From Poseidonibacter lekithochrous (GTDB lineage: Bacteria > Campylobacterota > Campylobacteria > Campylobacterales > Arcobacteraceae), in contig NZ_CP054052.1 in assembly GCF_013283835.1 (NCBI RefSeq), positions 3,410,001-3,474,000 on the forward strand: DNA of 64,000 bases. Direction: 5' to 3'. The notes under the pieces are model-generated. The model worked only from the letters and a program-made list of their open reading frames with translations, did no database searches and was not told the DNA's origin. The position numbers and the translations under genes were made by a program. Below, in pieces: positions 9,572 through 19,489 of the stretch; within the stretch, counting starts at the first letter, position 1, and each line of letters starts with the position of its first letter.

Positions 9572-11970
9572 TAAGTTTTTGGTGTGCTCTTCTTAGCTGT
9601 AGTTTTTTTAGCAGGAGCTTTTTTAGTTGTTGTTTTTTTTGCAGTTGTTTTCTTAGCCGCAGGTTTCTTAGCTGGTGCTTTTTTTGCCGGAGCTTTTTTA
9701 GCAGCAGTTTTAGACTTAGGATCTTTTGCAATAATCTCTTCACACTCTTCAAGTGTTAAATCTTCAGCAACTTTACCTTTTGGAATTTTGAAGTTTTTTC
9801 TTCCTTGTTTAATATATGGACCATATTGTCCGATTAAAACTTGAATCTTCTCTTTTTCAAAATTTTTAATAGTAGCTTTTGCTTTTGCTTCATCAATTTC
9901 TTTGATTACCACTAATGCTCTATCTTCTTCTACAGTATAAGGATCATCAGTTTTTAAAGAGTAATATTTAGTCTTAACTTGTAAGTATGGACCAAATCTA
10001 CCAATATTTGCTTTAATCTCTTCACCCTCTGCTGTATGTCCTACAACTCTTGGAAGTGTGAACAAGAATAATGCTTCTTCCATAGTAATAGTATCCATAT
10101 TTAAGTGATCAGGAATAGCAACAAATTGAGGCTTTTCTTCATCATCTTTTGTTCCAATTTGAACAAATGGACCAAATCTTCCAACTCTAGCACTCATTGG
10201 TTTTCCAGATTTTGGATCAGTTCCTATTTCTCTTACTTGTAAATAATCTTCTTTATTTACTGTTTCTTCTTTTTCTTCAATAGTTTTTTTGAAACCACCA
10301 TAGAATTCATGCATTACTTGTTCCCAAGCAATTTTACCCTCGGCAATATCATCAAACTCTTCTTCAATTTTTGCAGTAAATCCAAGATTTACAATATCAG
10401 AGAAGTGATCAGCTAAAAAAGTATTAACTATTTCACCAGTTGGTGTTGGTTCTAGTTTTTTATCTTCTGTTTTTACTACATATTCTCTTTGCTGAATTGT
10501 TGAAATTGTTGGAGCATAAGTTGATGGTCTTCCAATTCCTTCTGATTCAAGTTTTTTTACTAGTGACGCTTCTGTATATCTAGCAGGTGGTTTAGTAAAT
10601 AACTGCTCTAAATCTAATTTATTAAGATTTAAAACCGTTCCAACTTTAATTGTTGGAAGAATTTTCTCTGTACTATCTAGTGCAGATTCAGGATTATCAC
10701 TACCTTCTGTATATGCTTTCATAAATCCAGGGAAGATAATTCTTTGTCCCTTTGTTTGGAATTCAAACTCTTCACTTTTACCAGCTTTAATTTTATACGT
10801 AGTATTTGCAATCTTAGCAGGAGCCATTTGAGTAGCTAAAGTTCTTTTCCAAATTAATGAATAAAGTTTATATTGAGAGTTATCAACATGGTCTTTTATT
10901 TCACTAGGTTTTAATGCAAGATTAACTGGTCTAATAGCTTCGTGAGCCTCTTGTGCTCCTTTTGCTTTAGATTTGTATGCTCTTGGCTTATCTAGTGAGT
11001 ATTCTTTTCCATATTGTGCTTCAATAACTTCTTTTGCTGCAGATGTTGCTACTTTAGAAAGATTTAATGAGTCAGTTCTCATATATGTAATTAAACCACC
11101 AGTATGTCCTGGGATATTACCTACATTTCCTTCATAAAGTTGTTGTGCAATAATCATTGTTTGTTTTACAGAATATCCAAGTTTTCTACTTGCTTCTTGT
11201 TGTAATGTAGAAGTAGTAAATGGAGCTGCAGGGTTTCTTTTTGAATCTTTTTCTTCAATATCATTAAGAACAAAACTTCCTTGTTTTAAAGAAGATTCAA
11301 TAACTCTAGCTTGTGCTTCATTTGTTACTTTAACGTTTGAACCATTCTCTTTTGCAAGTTCTGATTTTAATTCAGGGTCAATAAATTCAGATTTAATTTT
11401 CCAGTACTCTTCTGGTTTAAATTCTCTAATTTCATTTTCTCTATCTACAATAATCTTAACTGCAACAGATTGAACACGTCCTGCTGATAATCCATATCTT
11501 ACTTTTTTCCATAATAGAGGTGATAATTCATATCCAACTGCTCTATCAAGAATTCTTCTTGCTTGTTGAGCATCAACTAAGTGTTGGTCAACATCTCTTG
11601 GATTTTCTAGTGCCTTCATAATGGCATCTTTAGTAATTTCGTGGAATACAATTCTTTTTATAGGATTATTTTCAATTTTAAGTGCAGGGATAAGATGCCA
11701 TGCAATAGCTTCTCCCTCCCTATCCTCATCGGCCGCTAGGTAGATAGTTGTATCTTTACTAATTTGTTTCTTTAAATCAGATATTACTTTTTTCTTATCT
11801 GTAGAAACTAAGTACTTTGGCTTAAAGTTATCTGCAGGATCAAAACCAAGTTTTGATTTAGGTAAATCCCTAACATGACCCATTGAAGCCATTACTACAT
11901 AATCACTTCCTAAAAATTTTGATATTGTCTTTGCTTTGGCAGGAGACTCCACGATTACTAAATTTTTCAC
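9571..11970 (-). CDS. topA: DNA topoisomerase I
   Basis: A type IA topoisomerase that relaxes negative supercoils. The 799-aa protein has the TOPRIM start VIVESPAKAKTISKFLG and ADEDREGEAIAWHL, and the active-site Tyr is residue 296 in TYMRTDS. Instead of zinc fingers it has three C-terminal repeats centred on GRFGPFVQIG, GRFGPYLQVK and GQYGPYIKQG. The last 45 or so residues form a Lys/Ala-rich tail of KKAPA and KKTT repeats, like histone H1 tails, probably for nonspecific DNA binding. It heads a run with the phosphodiesterase gene and bioB. Confidence 0.97.
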   Translation of the reverse strand: MKNLVIVESPAKAKTISKFLGSDYVVMASMGHVRDLPKSKLGFDPADNFKPKYLVSTDKKKVISDLKKQISKDTTIYLAADEDREGEAIAWHLIPALKIENNPIKRIVFHEITKDAIMKALENPRDVDQHLVDAQQARRILDRAVGYELSPLLWKKVRYGLSAGRVQSVAVKIIVDRENEIREFKPEEYWKIKSEFIDPELKSELAKENGSNVKVTNEAQARVIESSLKQGSFVLNDIEEKDSKRNPAAPFTTSTLQQEASRKLGYSVKQTMIIAQQLYEGNVGNIPGHTGGLITYMRTDSLNLSKVATSAAKEVIEAQYGKEYSLDKPRAYKSKAKGAQEAHEAIRPVNLALKPSEIKDHVDNSQYKLYSLIWKRTLATQMAPAKIANTTYKIKAGKSEEFEFQTKGQRIIFPGFMKAYTEGSDNPESALDSTEKILPTIKVGTVLNLNKLDLEQLFTKPPARYTEASLVKKLESEGIGRPSTYAPTISTIQQREYVVKTEDKKLEPTPTGEIVNTFLADHFSDIVNLGFTAKIEEEFDDIAEGKIAWEQVMHEFYGGFKKTIEEKEETVNKEDYLQVREIGTDPKSGKPMSARVGRFGPFVQIGTKDDEEKPQFVAIPDHLNMDTITMEEALFLFTLPRVVGHTAEGEEIKANIGRFGPYLQVKTKYYSLKTDDPYTVEEDRALVVIKEIDEAKAKATIKNFEKEKIQVLIGQYGPYIKQGRKNFKIPKGKVAEDLTLEECEEIIAKDPKSKTAAKKAPAKKAPAKKPAAKKTTAKKTTTKKAPAKKTTAKKSTPKT

Positions 11971-12019
11971 TAAAAAAAACCTTATATTATTTTAAATTTT
12001 GCATTCTAACATAAATCAA

Positions 12020-12799
12020 TTAATAAATTATAACTTCTTCTTCTATATCTATGTTAAATTGATCTTTTATTCTACTCTTTGCTAAGTTGATTATTTCAAC
12101 AGCTTCTTCGTATGTTCCGCCACCTAAATTCACTAAGAAATTAGCGTGTTCTTGGGAAAATGACATATTGCCTATTTTATACCCTTTTAAACCTACAGCT
12201 TCTATTAATCTACCTGCATAATCATCTTTTGGGTTTTTAAAACAAGATCCAGCACTTGGAATATGTGGCTGATTATCTCTCATTTTATTAAACTCTTTTA
12301 ATTTATCTTTACTAAAACCCTCTTCTATATTAAAAACAACTTCATAAACTATTGTATTTAATTGGGTGTGTCTATATGAATAATTCACATCTTCTTTTTT
12401 AATATATCCATCTTTAGTTTTAATAGAATGAACATAATTGAAAATTTCCCAAGACTTAAGTCCTGCATTCATTTTTACTAAACCACCTAAGTTACCTGGT
12501 AGTTTAGCTAAAAATTCTAAATTTGCGATATTATTTTTTCTTACATAAGTCAAAAGTTTACCAGATGTAGTTGCACATCCCACATAAAGTAAATTATCTT
12601 CTCTTCTTATATAATCAAACTCTTCCCCTAAAATTGCAAACTTTGGTGCATTTGAAGAAAGAAGAAGATTATTAGCACGACCAATTATTTGGTACTCACT
12701 ATAATCAGCTATTTCATTTATAACTAAAACATCAACAGTTGGACCTATTTTAATTGATGAATATTTTGTAAAATCAATAGTTCTTATAGAATTTTGCAT
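12020..12799 (-). CDS. murB: UDP-N-acetylenolpyruvoylglucosamine reductase MurB
   Basis: MurB is the FAD enzyme making UDP-MurNAc for peptidoglycan. The 259-aa protein has the FAD region (AKLPGNLGGLVKMNAG, near residues 120-135), YRHTQL, and the signature PSAGSCFKNP with the catalytic Ser. It ends with a SFSQEHANFLVN segment. The short length is usual in Campylobacterota. It starts 5 bp after mqnD. Confidence 0.94.
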   Translation of the reverse strand: MQNSIRTIDFTKYSSIKIGPTVDVLVINEIADYSEYQIIGRANNLLLSSNAPKFAILGEEFDYIRREDNLLYVGCATTSGKLLTYVRKNNIANLEFLAKLPGNLGGLVKMNAGLKSWEIFNYVHSIKTKDGYIKKEDVNYSYRHTQLNTIVYEVVFNIEEGFSKDKLKEFNKMRDNQPHIPSAGSCFKNPKDDYAGRLIEAVGLKGYKIGNMSFSQEHANFLVNLGGGTYEEAVEIINLAKSRIKDQFNIDIEEEVIIY

Positions 12800-12804
12800 A
12801 TTTA

Positions 12805-13668
12805 TTACTTTTGTCTTAATTCTTTATATTCACTTGGAATTAAAAAATCTTGTGATTTAACTAACTCTGTATAAAAACCATTTTTATATCCAAGTTCAAA
12901 TAGTTTATCTAAAGCTTTATATTGAATATCAGATAATTGTACTGAGTTATCATTTGCATATAAATCAAGATAATTATCTAATGTGTCAGCATCAACTCTA
13001 ATTAAACCTTTGTCAAGTAACATAGGAGCTAAAACTTTTCTGTTTTTATTTGCAACATTAACTGCTTTAATTAATGTATCTTCATAATCAATTGCAGCAT
13101 GTAATGGAATTGATCTTCTAATACACATTCCACCAAGTGGTAATGGTAAATCTCCACCACTTAATTCAACCCAAATATCCCACATCTCTTTTTCAACTTC
13201 TAATGAATCATCATAAGTTAAAATCGATTCGTGAATTAATACACCAGCATCAACATCACCATTAATAACTGCTTGTTCAATATCTAAGAAATTCATATAT
13301 GTAATTCTTGCATCTGGATATGCAATTTTGAATAATAAAGCATTTGTAGTGAATTCACCACTTAAAGCTACTTTGAAATTTCTTTTTAATTTAGTGCCTT
13401 TTCTTTTAATAAGTTTAGGTCCATAACCTTCACCAAAAGAAACTGCTGTTTTTAATAAGGCATAATCATCTTTAACGAATGGATAAAGTGCAAATGAAAT
13501 AGCACAAATATCATAGTCACCTTTCAATGTAGCTTGATTTAATGTCTCAATATCGTCTGCAATATTTTCAAATTTGGCATCATTTGGAGTAACCCAACCA
13601 AATTTAATTGCATAATACATAAAAATATCATCTGCATCAGGTGAATGTGCAACACTTATAGTCTTCAA
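12805..13668 (-). CDS. mqnD: 1,4-dihydroxy-6-naphthoate synthase MqnD (futalosine menaquinone pathway)
   Basis: The 287-aa protein begins SVAHSPDADDIFMYYAI, the signature of the MqnA/MqnD family, and continues with DICAISFALYP, SFGEGYGPKL and LPLGGMCIRR. MqnD turns cyclic dehypoxanthinylfutalosine into 1,4-dihydroxy-6-naphthoate, a late step of menaquinone synthesis by the futalosine route used in Campylobacterota. MqnA shares the fold; the SPDxDD start and GPKL region favour MqnD. It is followed 5 bp later by murB. Confidence 0.85.
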   Translation of the reverse strand: MKTISVAHSPDADDIFMYYAIKFGWVTPNDAKFENIADDIETLNQATLKGDYDICAISFALYPFVKDDYALLKTAVSFGEGYGPKLIKRKGTKLKRNFKVALSGEFTTNALLFKIAYPDARITYMNFLDIEQAVINGDVDAGVLIHESILTYDDSLEVEKEMWDIWVELSGGDLPLPLGGMCIRRSIPLHAAIDYEDTLIKAVNVANKNRKVLAPMLLDKGLIRVDADTLDNYLDLYANDNSVQLSDIQYKALDKLFELGYKNGFYTELVKSQDFLIPSEYKELRQK

Positions 13669-13738
13669 ATCTTATCCTTAAAATTAATTAGTTGGATTGT
13701 AACAAGATATGGTTTATTTCTAGGTTATAAAGAAGGTT

Positions 13739-14227
13739 TTATAGTTTATATTCTAATTTTAGTGTTTTAATAATCTTATAAATACTTGTGGCATAAAGTA
13801 AACCAGTTTTACTTTCATATTTCCAACCTGTATTATAAGAGGCCCAAGTTTTTGCCCATGATTCATCATGAACACCTTGCCAATACTGTATTTCTAATAA
13901 AGCATTATTAACAGCATAACGAATATCTGTTACTAATTTATTTGAGAAATACTCTCTATTTTCTTTTGTATCATCAACATCTTCTCTTGATAACACAGTT
14001 TTGATATTTGCTTGAAATAATCCATAATCTTTAGATTTATCATTCACTAAATTTTTACCTAATGAAGACTCTTTTATAGCAATTGCCATTAAAGAATATT
14101 GAATCATTTTCTCATTTGAAAGAGATTTTATCTCTTTTAAAATCAAAATATCTTTTTCAGATAATCTAAGAGAATTAGAATAAACAGATGAAATAAAAAT
14201 AAATAGAAGTAAGAATATTTTTTTCAT
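13739..14227 (-). CDS. Secreted SLT-type (lysozyme-like) protein, putative lytic transglycosylase
   Basis: A 162-aa protein with an N-terminal signal peptide (residues 1-16, KKIFLLLFIFISSVYSN). It continues with a lysozyme-like segment: SLMAIAIKESSLGKNL holds the expected catalytic Glu, followed by DYGLFQANI and TWASYNTGWKY. This is the transglycosylase-SLT pattern, which would cleave peptidoglycan. An in-frame TTG at 14242 also exists, but ATG at 14227 starts directly with the signal peptide. It stands alone between the nuo terminator and mqnD. Confidence 0.72.
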   Translation of the reverse strand: MKKIFLLLFIFISSVYSNSLRLSEKDILILKEIKSLSNEKMIQYSLMAIAIKESSLGKNLVNDKSKDYGLFQANIKTVLSREDVDDTKENREYFSNKLVTDIRYAVNNALLEIQYWQGVHDESWAKTWASYNTGWKYESKTGLLYATSIYKIIKTLKLEYKL

Positions 14228-14240
14228 GACAGAATTATAC

Positions 14241-14275
14241 AAAAAATCTAGCCATTTATATATAAAATGGCTAGA
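14241..14275 (-). terminator. Intrinsic terminator of the nuo operon
   Basis: On the minus strand, beginning 9 bases past the nuoN stop, 11-bp arms TCTAGCCATTT and AAATGGCTAGA (7-base loop) are followed at once by TTTTTT. This is a textbook rho-independent terminator closing the 14-gene operon. Confidence 0.88.
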
Positions 14276-14283
14276 AAATTGTT

Positions 14284-15786
14284 TTAGAAGCTTGTAGTTC
14301 CTACGTAGTAAGAAATTACGTTTAATAAAGGTTCTATAAAGAAAATAGATGTAACTGCTAAGAATACTGCAAATCCAACTACCGATTTCATTGGTAATGA
14401 AGCATTTTGCATAAACTTAGTTTTTGCACCCTCTTCTGGATCTCTTAAGAACATGTATGAAACAGGTCTTAAGTAGTAGTATGCAGCAATTGCAGAGTTA
14501 AGTACAATAATTACAGCTAAAGCAATTTCTCCAGCATTAACAGCACTTGAAATTAAGTACATTTTTCCCCAGAATAATGCAAACGGAGGAAGACCAGTTA
14601 AAGCAAATAAGAATAGAGCTAAAATTGAAGCTGTAAACGGTGAAATTTGAGCAAGTCCTGAGAACTTAATAAATGCATATGGTGATTTATAATCTCCATA
14701 CTCTTTACCTCTATTTAACCATAACATACCAAAGGCACCAAAGTTAGTAACTGTAAATAAAATCCAGTATAAGAATAGGGCTGAAGTTGCTTGCGTTGTT
14801 CCAATTAAAATAGCCGCCATTGCCATACCTGCATTTGATACAGATGAGTAAGCTAACATTCTTTTAATATCAGTTTGTTGTAATGCAATGATATTTGGAA
14901 TAGTCATTGTTAAAACAACTGTAATGTAAAGCATTGTATGAATAATCATATCACCACTATGTACAAATACTTCAAAGAATCTAAGTGCAACTACAAAACC
15001 TGCCATTTTAGGAATAACAGATAAGAACCCTGCTAATGCAGAAGTTGAACCTGTATAAACATCTGGAACCCAAGTATGGAATGGGAATAATGATAATTTA
15101 AATCCAAGAGCAGCAAACATAAATACAAATCCAACTAATACCATTGCATAGTTAGAGAAGTTATCAGCTGATAAATACCCTTGAGAACTTAATACTTCAG
15201 ATATTTGTGCTAATTCTAATGAACCAGTTAATGCATAGAAAATCATAGAACCAAATACGAAGAATGCAGCAGCTAATGCTCCCATTGTAAAGTATTTGAT
15301 TGCGGCTTCAATTGAAACCATTCTATTATGCATTGCAATCATTGTGTATAATGACAATGATGCTGTTTCTAATCCAACGAAGATTAAAATTAATGAATCC
15401 GAACTTACCATAAACTGGAATCCTGCTACCATAAATAAATATAAAGCAAAATATTCAGCATGTCTGAAATCTTGGAATCTTAACTTAGATAATCCTAGGA
15501 AAATAAATAGAATCGAACCTGAAATAATGATAACCTGAGATAGTATCGCAATACCATCAAGTAACATCATATCAAATAAACCTCTCTCATCACCAGAGTA
15601 AGCAAGTAATGTAAATAGGTCAAACGTTAAGAATAATATAACTAAAACAACGTATAACGATTTATGTTTTTCAGTATTAAAAAGGTCAGTTAATAAAATA
15701 CTAATTGCACCAATGATTGCAATCATCATTGGAGCTAAAGTACCAAGGTTTAAACTTTCTAAACTAAATGAAATAGGCTCAAGCAT
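14284..15786 (-). CDS. nuoN: NADH-quinone oxidoreductase (complex I) subunit N
   Basis: A 500-aa membrane protein with about 14 hydrophobic helices, one of the three antiporter-like proton-pumping subunits of complex I. It has the proton-translocation features of the family: GLETASLSLYTM, FKLSLFPFHTWVPDVY and LAYSSVSNAGMAM. It is the last gene of the nuo operon, one base from nuoM, and ends just before the terminator. Confidence 0.96.
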   Translation of the reverse strand: MLEPISFSLESLNLGTLAPMMIAIIGAISILLTDLFNTEKHKSLYVVLVILFLTFDLFTLLAYSGDERGLFDMMLLDGIAILSQVIIISGSILFIFLGLSKLRFQDFRHAEYFALYLFMVAGFQFMVSSDSLILIFVGLETASLSLYTMIAMHNRMVSIEAAIKYFTMGALAAAFFVFGSMIFYALTGSLELAQISEVLSSQGYLSADNFSNYAMVLVGFVFMFAALGFKLSLFPFHTWVPDVYTGSTSALAGFLSVIPKMAGFVVALRFFEVFVHSGDMIIHTMLYITVVLTMTIPNIIALQQTDIKRMLAYSSVSNAGMAMAAILIGTTQATSALFLYWILFTVTNFGAFGMLWLNRGKEYGDYKSPYAFIKFSGLAQISPFTASILALFLFALTGLPPFALFWGKMYLISSAVNAGEIALAVIIVLNSAIAAYYYLRPVSYMFLRDPEEGAKTKFMQNASLPMKSVVGFAVFLAVTSIFFIEPLLNVISYYVGTTSF

Positions 15787-17312
15787 TACTTAACCTCCCC
15801 TATTGAATTTAAAGCTTTTAATTTGTCTTTTGTATCTTGATTAACAGCTTTAATCTGCATAACTTGTGTTAAATGTTTAACAGTTGTATTTAATGGATCT
15901 AAAATCACTTTTGGGTAAATACCTAATGCAATAATTAATGCCACTAATGAGAATAAAGCAACCGCTTCTCTACCAAAGATATCTTTTAAATCTTTGTTTT
16001 TAGGGTTTGTTAATTTACCAAAGAATGTTCTTTTGTACATTGCTAACATATAAATTGCACTTAATACAATAGTAAGTGATGCAATAAATGCTAAAATTGG
16101 AGATGCTTTAAAGAATCCTAATAATGATAAGAACTCACCGATGAATCCAATTGTTAAAGGTAATCCAATAGATGCCATTAATACAATTGCATAAACAAGT
16201 GCGAACATTGGCATATTGTGTGCTAATCCACCAAACTCTTTAATCATCTTGGTTTTACGTCTATCGTAAAGTACCCCAACACTCATAAATAGTGCTCCGG
16301 ATACAATTCCGTGACCAATCATCAGATAAACAGCCCCTGTTATACCTTCAACATTTAATGCAAATACCCCAAGAATAATTACACCCATGTGAGATACTGA
16401 AGAGTATGCAATCATTTGTTTCATATCTTCTTGTGCGTAAGCTAACATTGCTGTATAGATAATAGCTATGATTCCAAGACCTGCCATAAACCACATGAAG
16501 TAAACACTTGCATCTGGGAATAAAGGAAGAGAAAATCTAATAAATCCATATGTTTCCATTTTTAATAATACCGCTGCAAGGATAATAGAACCAATTGTTG
16601 GTGCTTGTCCATGTGCAATAGGTAACCAAGTATGGAAAGGAATCATTGGTACTTTTACTGCAAATCCAAAGAAGAATGCAATAAATAACCATAACTGAAC
16701 ATCAAATGGTAAAACTGCACCATACCAGTCTAATAAGTTAAAGCTCCAAACTCCTGTTGCTTCGTGGTAAACATATCCAAAATATAACATACCAATAAGC
16801 ATAATAACTGAACCTGTAAATGTATATAAGAAGAACTTGATTGCTGCGTAGAATCTTCTCTCTGCTCCCCAGAATCCAATGATATAAAACATTGGAATAA
16901 GAGTTAGTTCCCAGAAAATATAGAACATAATAACATCAAGAGCTACGAATACACCAACCATAGTCATTTGTAAATATAACATTGTAATGATTAGGTTTTT
17001 AACATTTCTTTTTTCAGTTAATGCAATAATTGAGATCATCGTCATAAATGTAATCATTACAATTAAGAATAATGAAACCCCATCAACACCCGCTACAAAA
17101 TTAATACCCATAGTTGGGATTAAAGGTAAGGTTTGAACAAACTGCATTCCTGCCACACTTGAATCAAAGTGGTACCATAATAACAATGCTAATACAAACT
17201 CAACAACAGTAACAACAACCCCGTACTGTCTCATTGAATCTTTATGAATTAAAAATCCAACAGTAGCTGCTACTGCTGGGAAGAATATCAGCATAGATAA
17301 AATATTTTCCAT
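15786..17312 (-). CDS. nuoM: NADH-quinone oxidoreductase (complex I) subunit M
   Basis: A 508-aa polytopic antiporter-like subunit of complex I. Family signatures include FYIFWELTLIPMFYIIGFWG, VKVPMIPFHTWLPIAHGQAP and IAYSSVSHMGVIILG. The conserved Glu in the WELTLIP helix and the Lys residues are present, so it should pump protons. It lies between nuoL and nuoN, with touching ends. Confidence 0.97.
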   Translation of the reverse strand: MENILSMLIFFPAVAATVGFLIHKDSMRQYGVVVTVVEFVLALLLWYHFDSSVAGMQFVQTLPLIPTMGINFVAGVDGVSLFLIVMITFMTMISIIALTEKRNVKNLIITMLYLQMTMVGVFVALDVIMFYIFWELTLIPMFYIIGFWGAERRFYAAIKFFLYTFTGSVIMLIGMLYFGYVYHEATGVWSFNLLDWYGAVLPFDVQLWLFIAFFFGFAVKVPMIPFHTWLPIAHGQAPTIGSIILAAVLLKMETYGFIRFSLPLFPDASVYFMWFMAGLGIIAIIYTAMLAYAQEDMKQMIAYSSVSHMGVIILGVFALNVEGITGAVYLMIGHGIVSGALFMSVGVLYDRRKTKMIKEFGGLAHNMPMFALVYAIVLMASIGLPLTIGFIGEFLSLLGFFKASPILAFIASLTIVLSAIYMLAMYKRTFFGKLTNPKNKDLKDIFGREAVALFSLVALIIALGIYPKVILDPLNTTVKHLTQVMQIKAVNQDTKDKLKALNSIGEVK

Positions 17313-17324
17313 TTACATAACCCC

Positions 17325-19187
17325 TTATAGTACCGCTAAGACTAATGCGAAAATAAGACCCATAATAAGTCCTACTACCATTAATCTTAAAGATGTTGAT
17401 AAATTACCTGATTGAATAGGTCTAGCTGTCGCACCTGCTTTATTAATAAAGTGAGCGATTCCATCAATTGCATTGTCAATAACTTTAATTTCAATCACAT
17501 TAAAGAACCAAACAGACATTGCGTAATATGGTTTAGAGATAAATTTGTCATAGAACACTGGAATATAATATTGATTTATAAATAATTTATAAAGTGCATT
17601 ATTTTCCCATTCTTTACTAAATCCATCACCTTTGTAGTATTTAACATAAGCTACTGCAATACCACCAACTGCAACAGCAGTTGTAATTAGAATTAAAATC
17701 CATACAGTTGAGCTTGCTGTATTTGAAGCTTCCCATGTTGGTAATGTTTTTGTAACAAAATCAATAAAGGCATGTTCAAACCATCCAGCTATTACTGCAA
17801 GTACAGCTAATGGAATCATTGCTGCAATTACAAAGTTTTTAGCTTCATGAGGATGGAAATCTGCATCTGAATAGTTTTGTTTTCCGAAGAAAATTTTAAA
17901 TACTAATCTAAATGAATAGAATGCTGTTAAACCAGCAGTTACCCATAATGTTCCCCATAATAGGAATGCATCTGCATTAAATGCTGCTTCTAAAATTTTA
18001 TCTTTTGAGAAGAAACCAGCTAATGGGAAAATACCAGCAAGTGCAAGAGAAGCTACAAGCATAATAATTGAAGTTGCTTTCATTTTATTATGTAAGCCAC
18101 CCATTTTTCTAATATCTAATTCATCATTCATTGCATGCATAACGTTACCAGCACCTAAGAATAATACTGATTTAAAGAAGGCATGAGTTGCAAGGTGGAA
18201 TAATGCCACCCAATAAGCACCAAGACCAGCTGCTACGAACATATATCCTAATTGAGATAATGTTGAGTATGCAATAATTCTTTTCATATCATTATTTACT
18301 AAAGCCATAGTTGCTGCAAAAATTGCTACAAATGCACCAAGTGCTGCAATTGCATATCCAACCTCAGGAACTAATGTATATAATTCATTTGATCTTACTA
18401 CTAAATAAACCCCAGCTGTTACCATAGTTGCTGCGTGAATTAACGCAGAAACAGGTGTAGGACCTTCCATTGCATCAGCAAGCCATGTATGTAATGGGAA
18501 CTGAGCTGATTTACCCATAGCACCTAGGAATAATAAACCACCAATCCAAACGATTAATGAATGATCAAGTGTAGAGATATTTGCAAATACTGCATCGTAT
18601 TGTAATGTTCCAAGGTTCCAGTATAATAAGAACATACCAAGTAAAAGACCTAAATCCCCAACTCTGTTCATAATAAATGCTTCATTAGCTGCCCATGATG
18701 CAGATTCTTTGTGATACCAGAATCCGATTAATAACCATGAACAAACTCCAACACCTTCCCAACCGATGAATAATACGGCGAAGTTATCAGACATTACAAG
18801 AACAAGCATAGAGAACACAAACGCAGAAAGGTAAGAGAAATATCTATTAAAACCTTTATCGTGTTCCATATAACCAATTGAATGAATATGAACCATAGTA
18901 GATACTACAGTTACAACAGACATCATTACAACTGATACTTGATCAACAACAAATCCAAATGGGATTTCTAAACTTCCTGTTTCAATCCATTGGAATAAAA
19001 TTACGTTTAATACAGTATCTGTCGTATAAACAAAATGTAATAATTTTAATGAAGCGAACATAGAAACAGCTAACATAAAAGATGTGAACCATCCTGTGAA
19101 AGCTGTTTTCTTTCTCATAGAGAATAATGCTGCTACTAATGAACCAACTAATGGGGCAAAAAGTGCAATGTATATATATTTTTCCAT
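17325..19187 (-). CDS. nuoL: NADH-quinone oxidoreductase (complex I) subunit L
   Basis: The largest antiporter-like subunit, 620 aa. It contains FIGWEGVGVCSWLLIGFWY, KSAQFPLHTWLADAMEGPTP, SALIHAATMVTAGVYLV and IAYSTLSQLGYMFV. A long amphipathic lateral helix followed by a final transmembrane segment is expected for the C-terminal part (about residues 500-620), as in other NuoL proteins. It follows nuoK by 2 bp. Confidence 0.97.
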   Translation of the reverse strand: MEKYIYIALFAPLVGSLVAALFSMRKKTAFTGWFTSFMLAVSMFASLKLLHFVYTTDTVLNVILFQWIETGSLEIPFGFVVDQVSVVMMSVVTVVSTMVHIHSIGYMEHDKGFNRYFSYLSAFVFSMLVLVMSDNFAVLFIGWEGVGVCSWLLIGFWYHKESASWAANEAFIMNRVGDLGLLLGMFLLYWNLGTLQYDAVFANISTLDHSLIVWIGGLLFLGAMGKSAQFPLHTWLADAMEGPTPVSALIHAATMVTAGVYLVVRSNELYTLVPEVGYAIAALGAFVAIFAATMALVNNDMKRIIAYSTLSQLGYMFVAAGLGAYWVALFHLATHAFFKSVLFLGAGNVMHAMNDELDIRKMGGLHNKMKATSIIMLVASLALAGIFPLAGFFSKDKILEAAFNADAFLLWGTLWVTAGLTAFYSFRLVFKIFFGKQNYSDADFHPHEAKNFVIAAMIPLAVLAVIAGWFEHAFIDFVTKTLPTWEASNTASSTVWILILITTAVAVGGIAVAYVKYYKGDGFSKEWENNALYKLFINQYYIPVFYDKFISKPYYAMSVWFFNVIEIKVIDNAIDGIAHFINKAGATARPIQSGNLSTSLRLMVVGLIMGLIFALVLAVL

Positions 19188-19189
19188 TA

Positions 19190-19489
19190 TTATCCCTTCA
19201 TCCCTTGAATATCATCTAAGTTAATAGAACCTGTTCTTTTGTACCAAAGAATTAATAATCCAAGACCAATTGCAACTTCAGCAGCCGCAACTGCGATAAT
19301 AAAGAATGCAAACATTTGACCAGATAAATCCCCATGGAATTTAGATACAGCTGCAAGACCAACGTTAACAGCATTTAACATAATTTCTGTAGAGAAAAAA
19401 AGCATTAAAACATTTTTTCTTCTAATTACACCAGCAAGTCCTATACAAAAAAGAACCGTTGATAGTATTAAATAGGCATTAAGTGTCAT
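19190..19489 (-). CDS. nuoK: NADH-quinone oxidoreductase (complex I) subunit K
   Basis: A 99-aa protein with three membrane helices (about residues 4-21, 27-50 and 60-84) and the family motifs LMLFFSTEIMLNAVN and AAAEVAIGL. Both conserved membrane glutamates of NuoK are present. Its start overlaps the nuoJ stop by 4 bp. Confidence 0.96.
   Translation of the reverse strand: MTLNAYLILSTVLFCIGLAGVIRRKNVLMLFFSTEIMLNAVNVGLAAVSKFHGDLSGQMFAFFIIAVAAAEVAIGLGLLILWYKRTGSINLDDIQGMKG

Noticed and set aside
9584-9844. Frames with repetitive Leu/Lys or Val/Phe/Ala content at the end of topA
   Set aside because: They are shadows of the repeated Lys/Ala tail of TopA in other frames, not genes. The short DNA repeats there are coding repeats, not a CRISPR or satellite.
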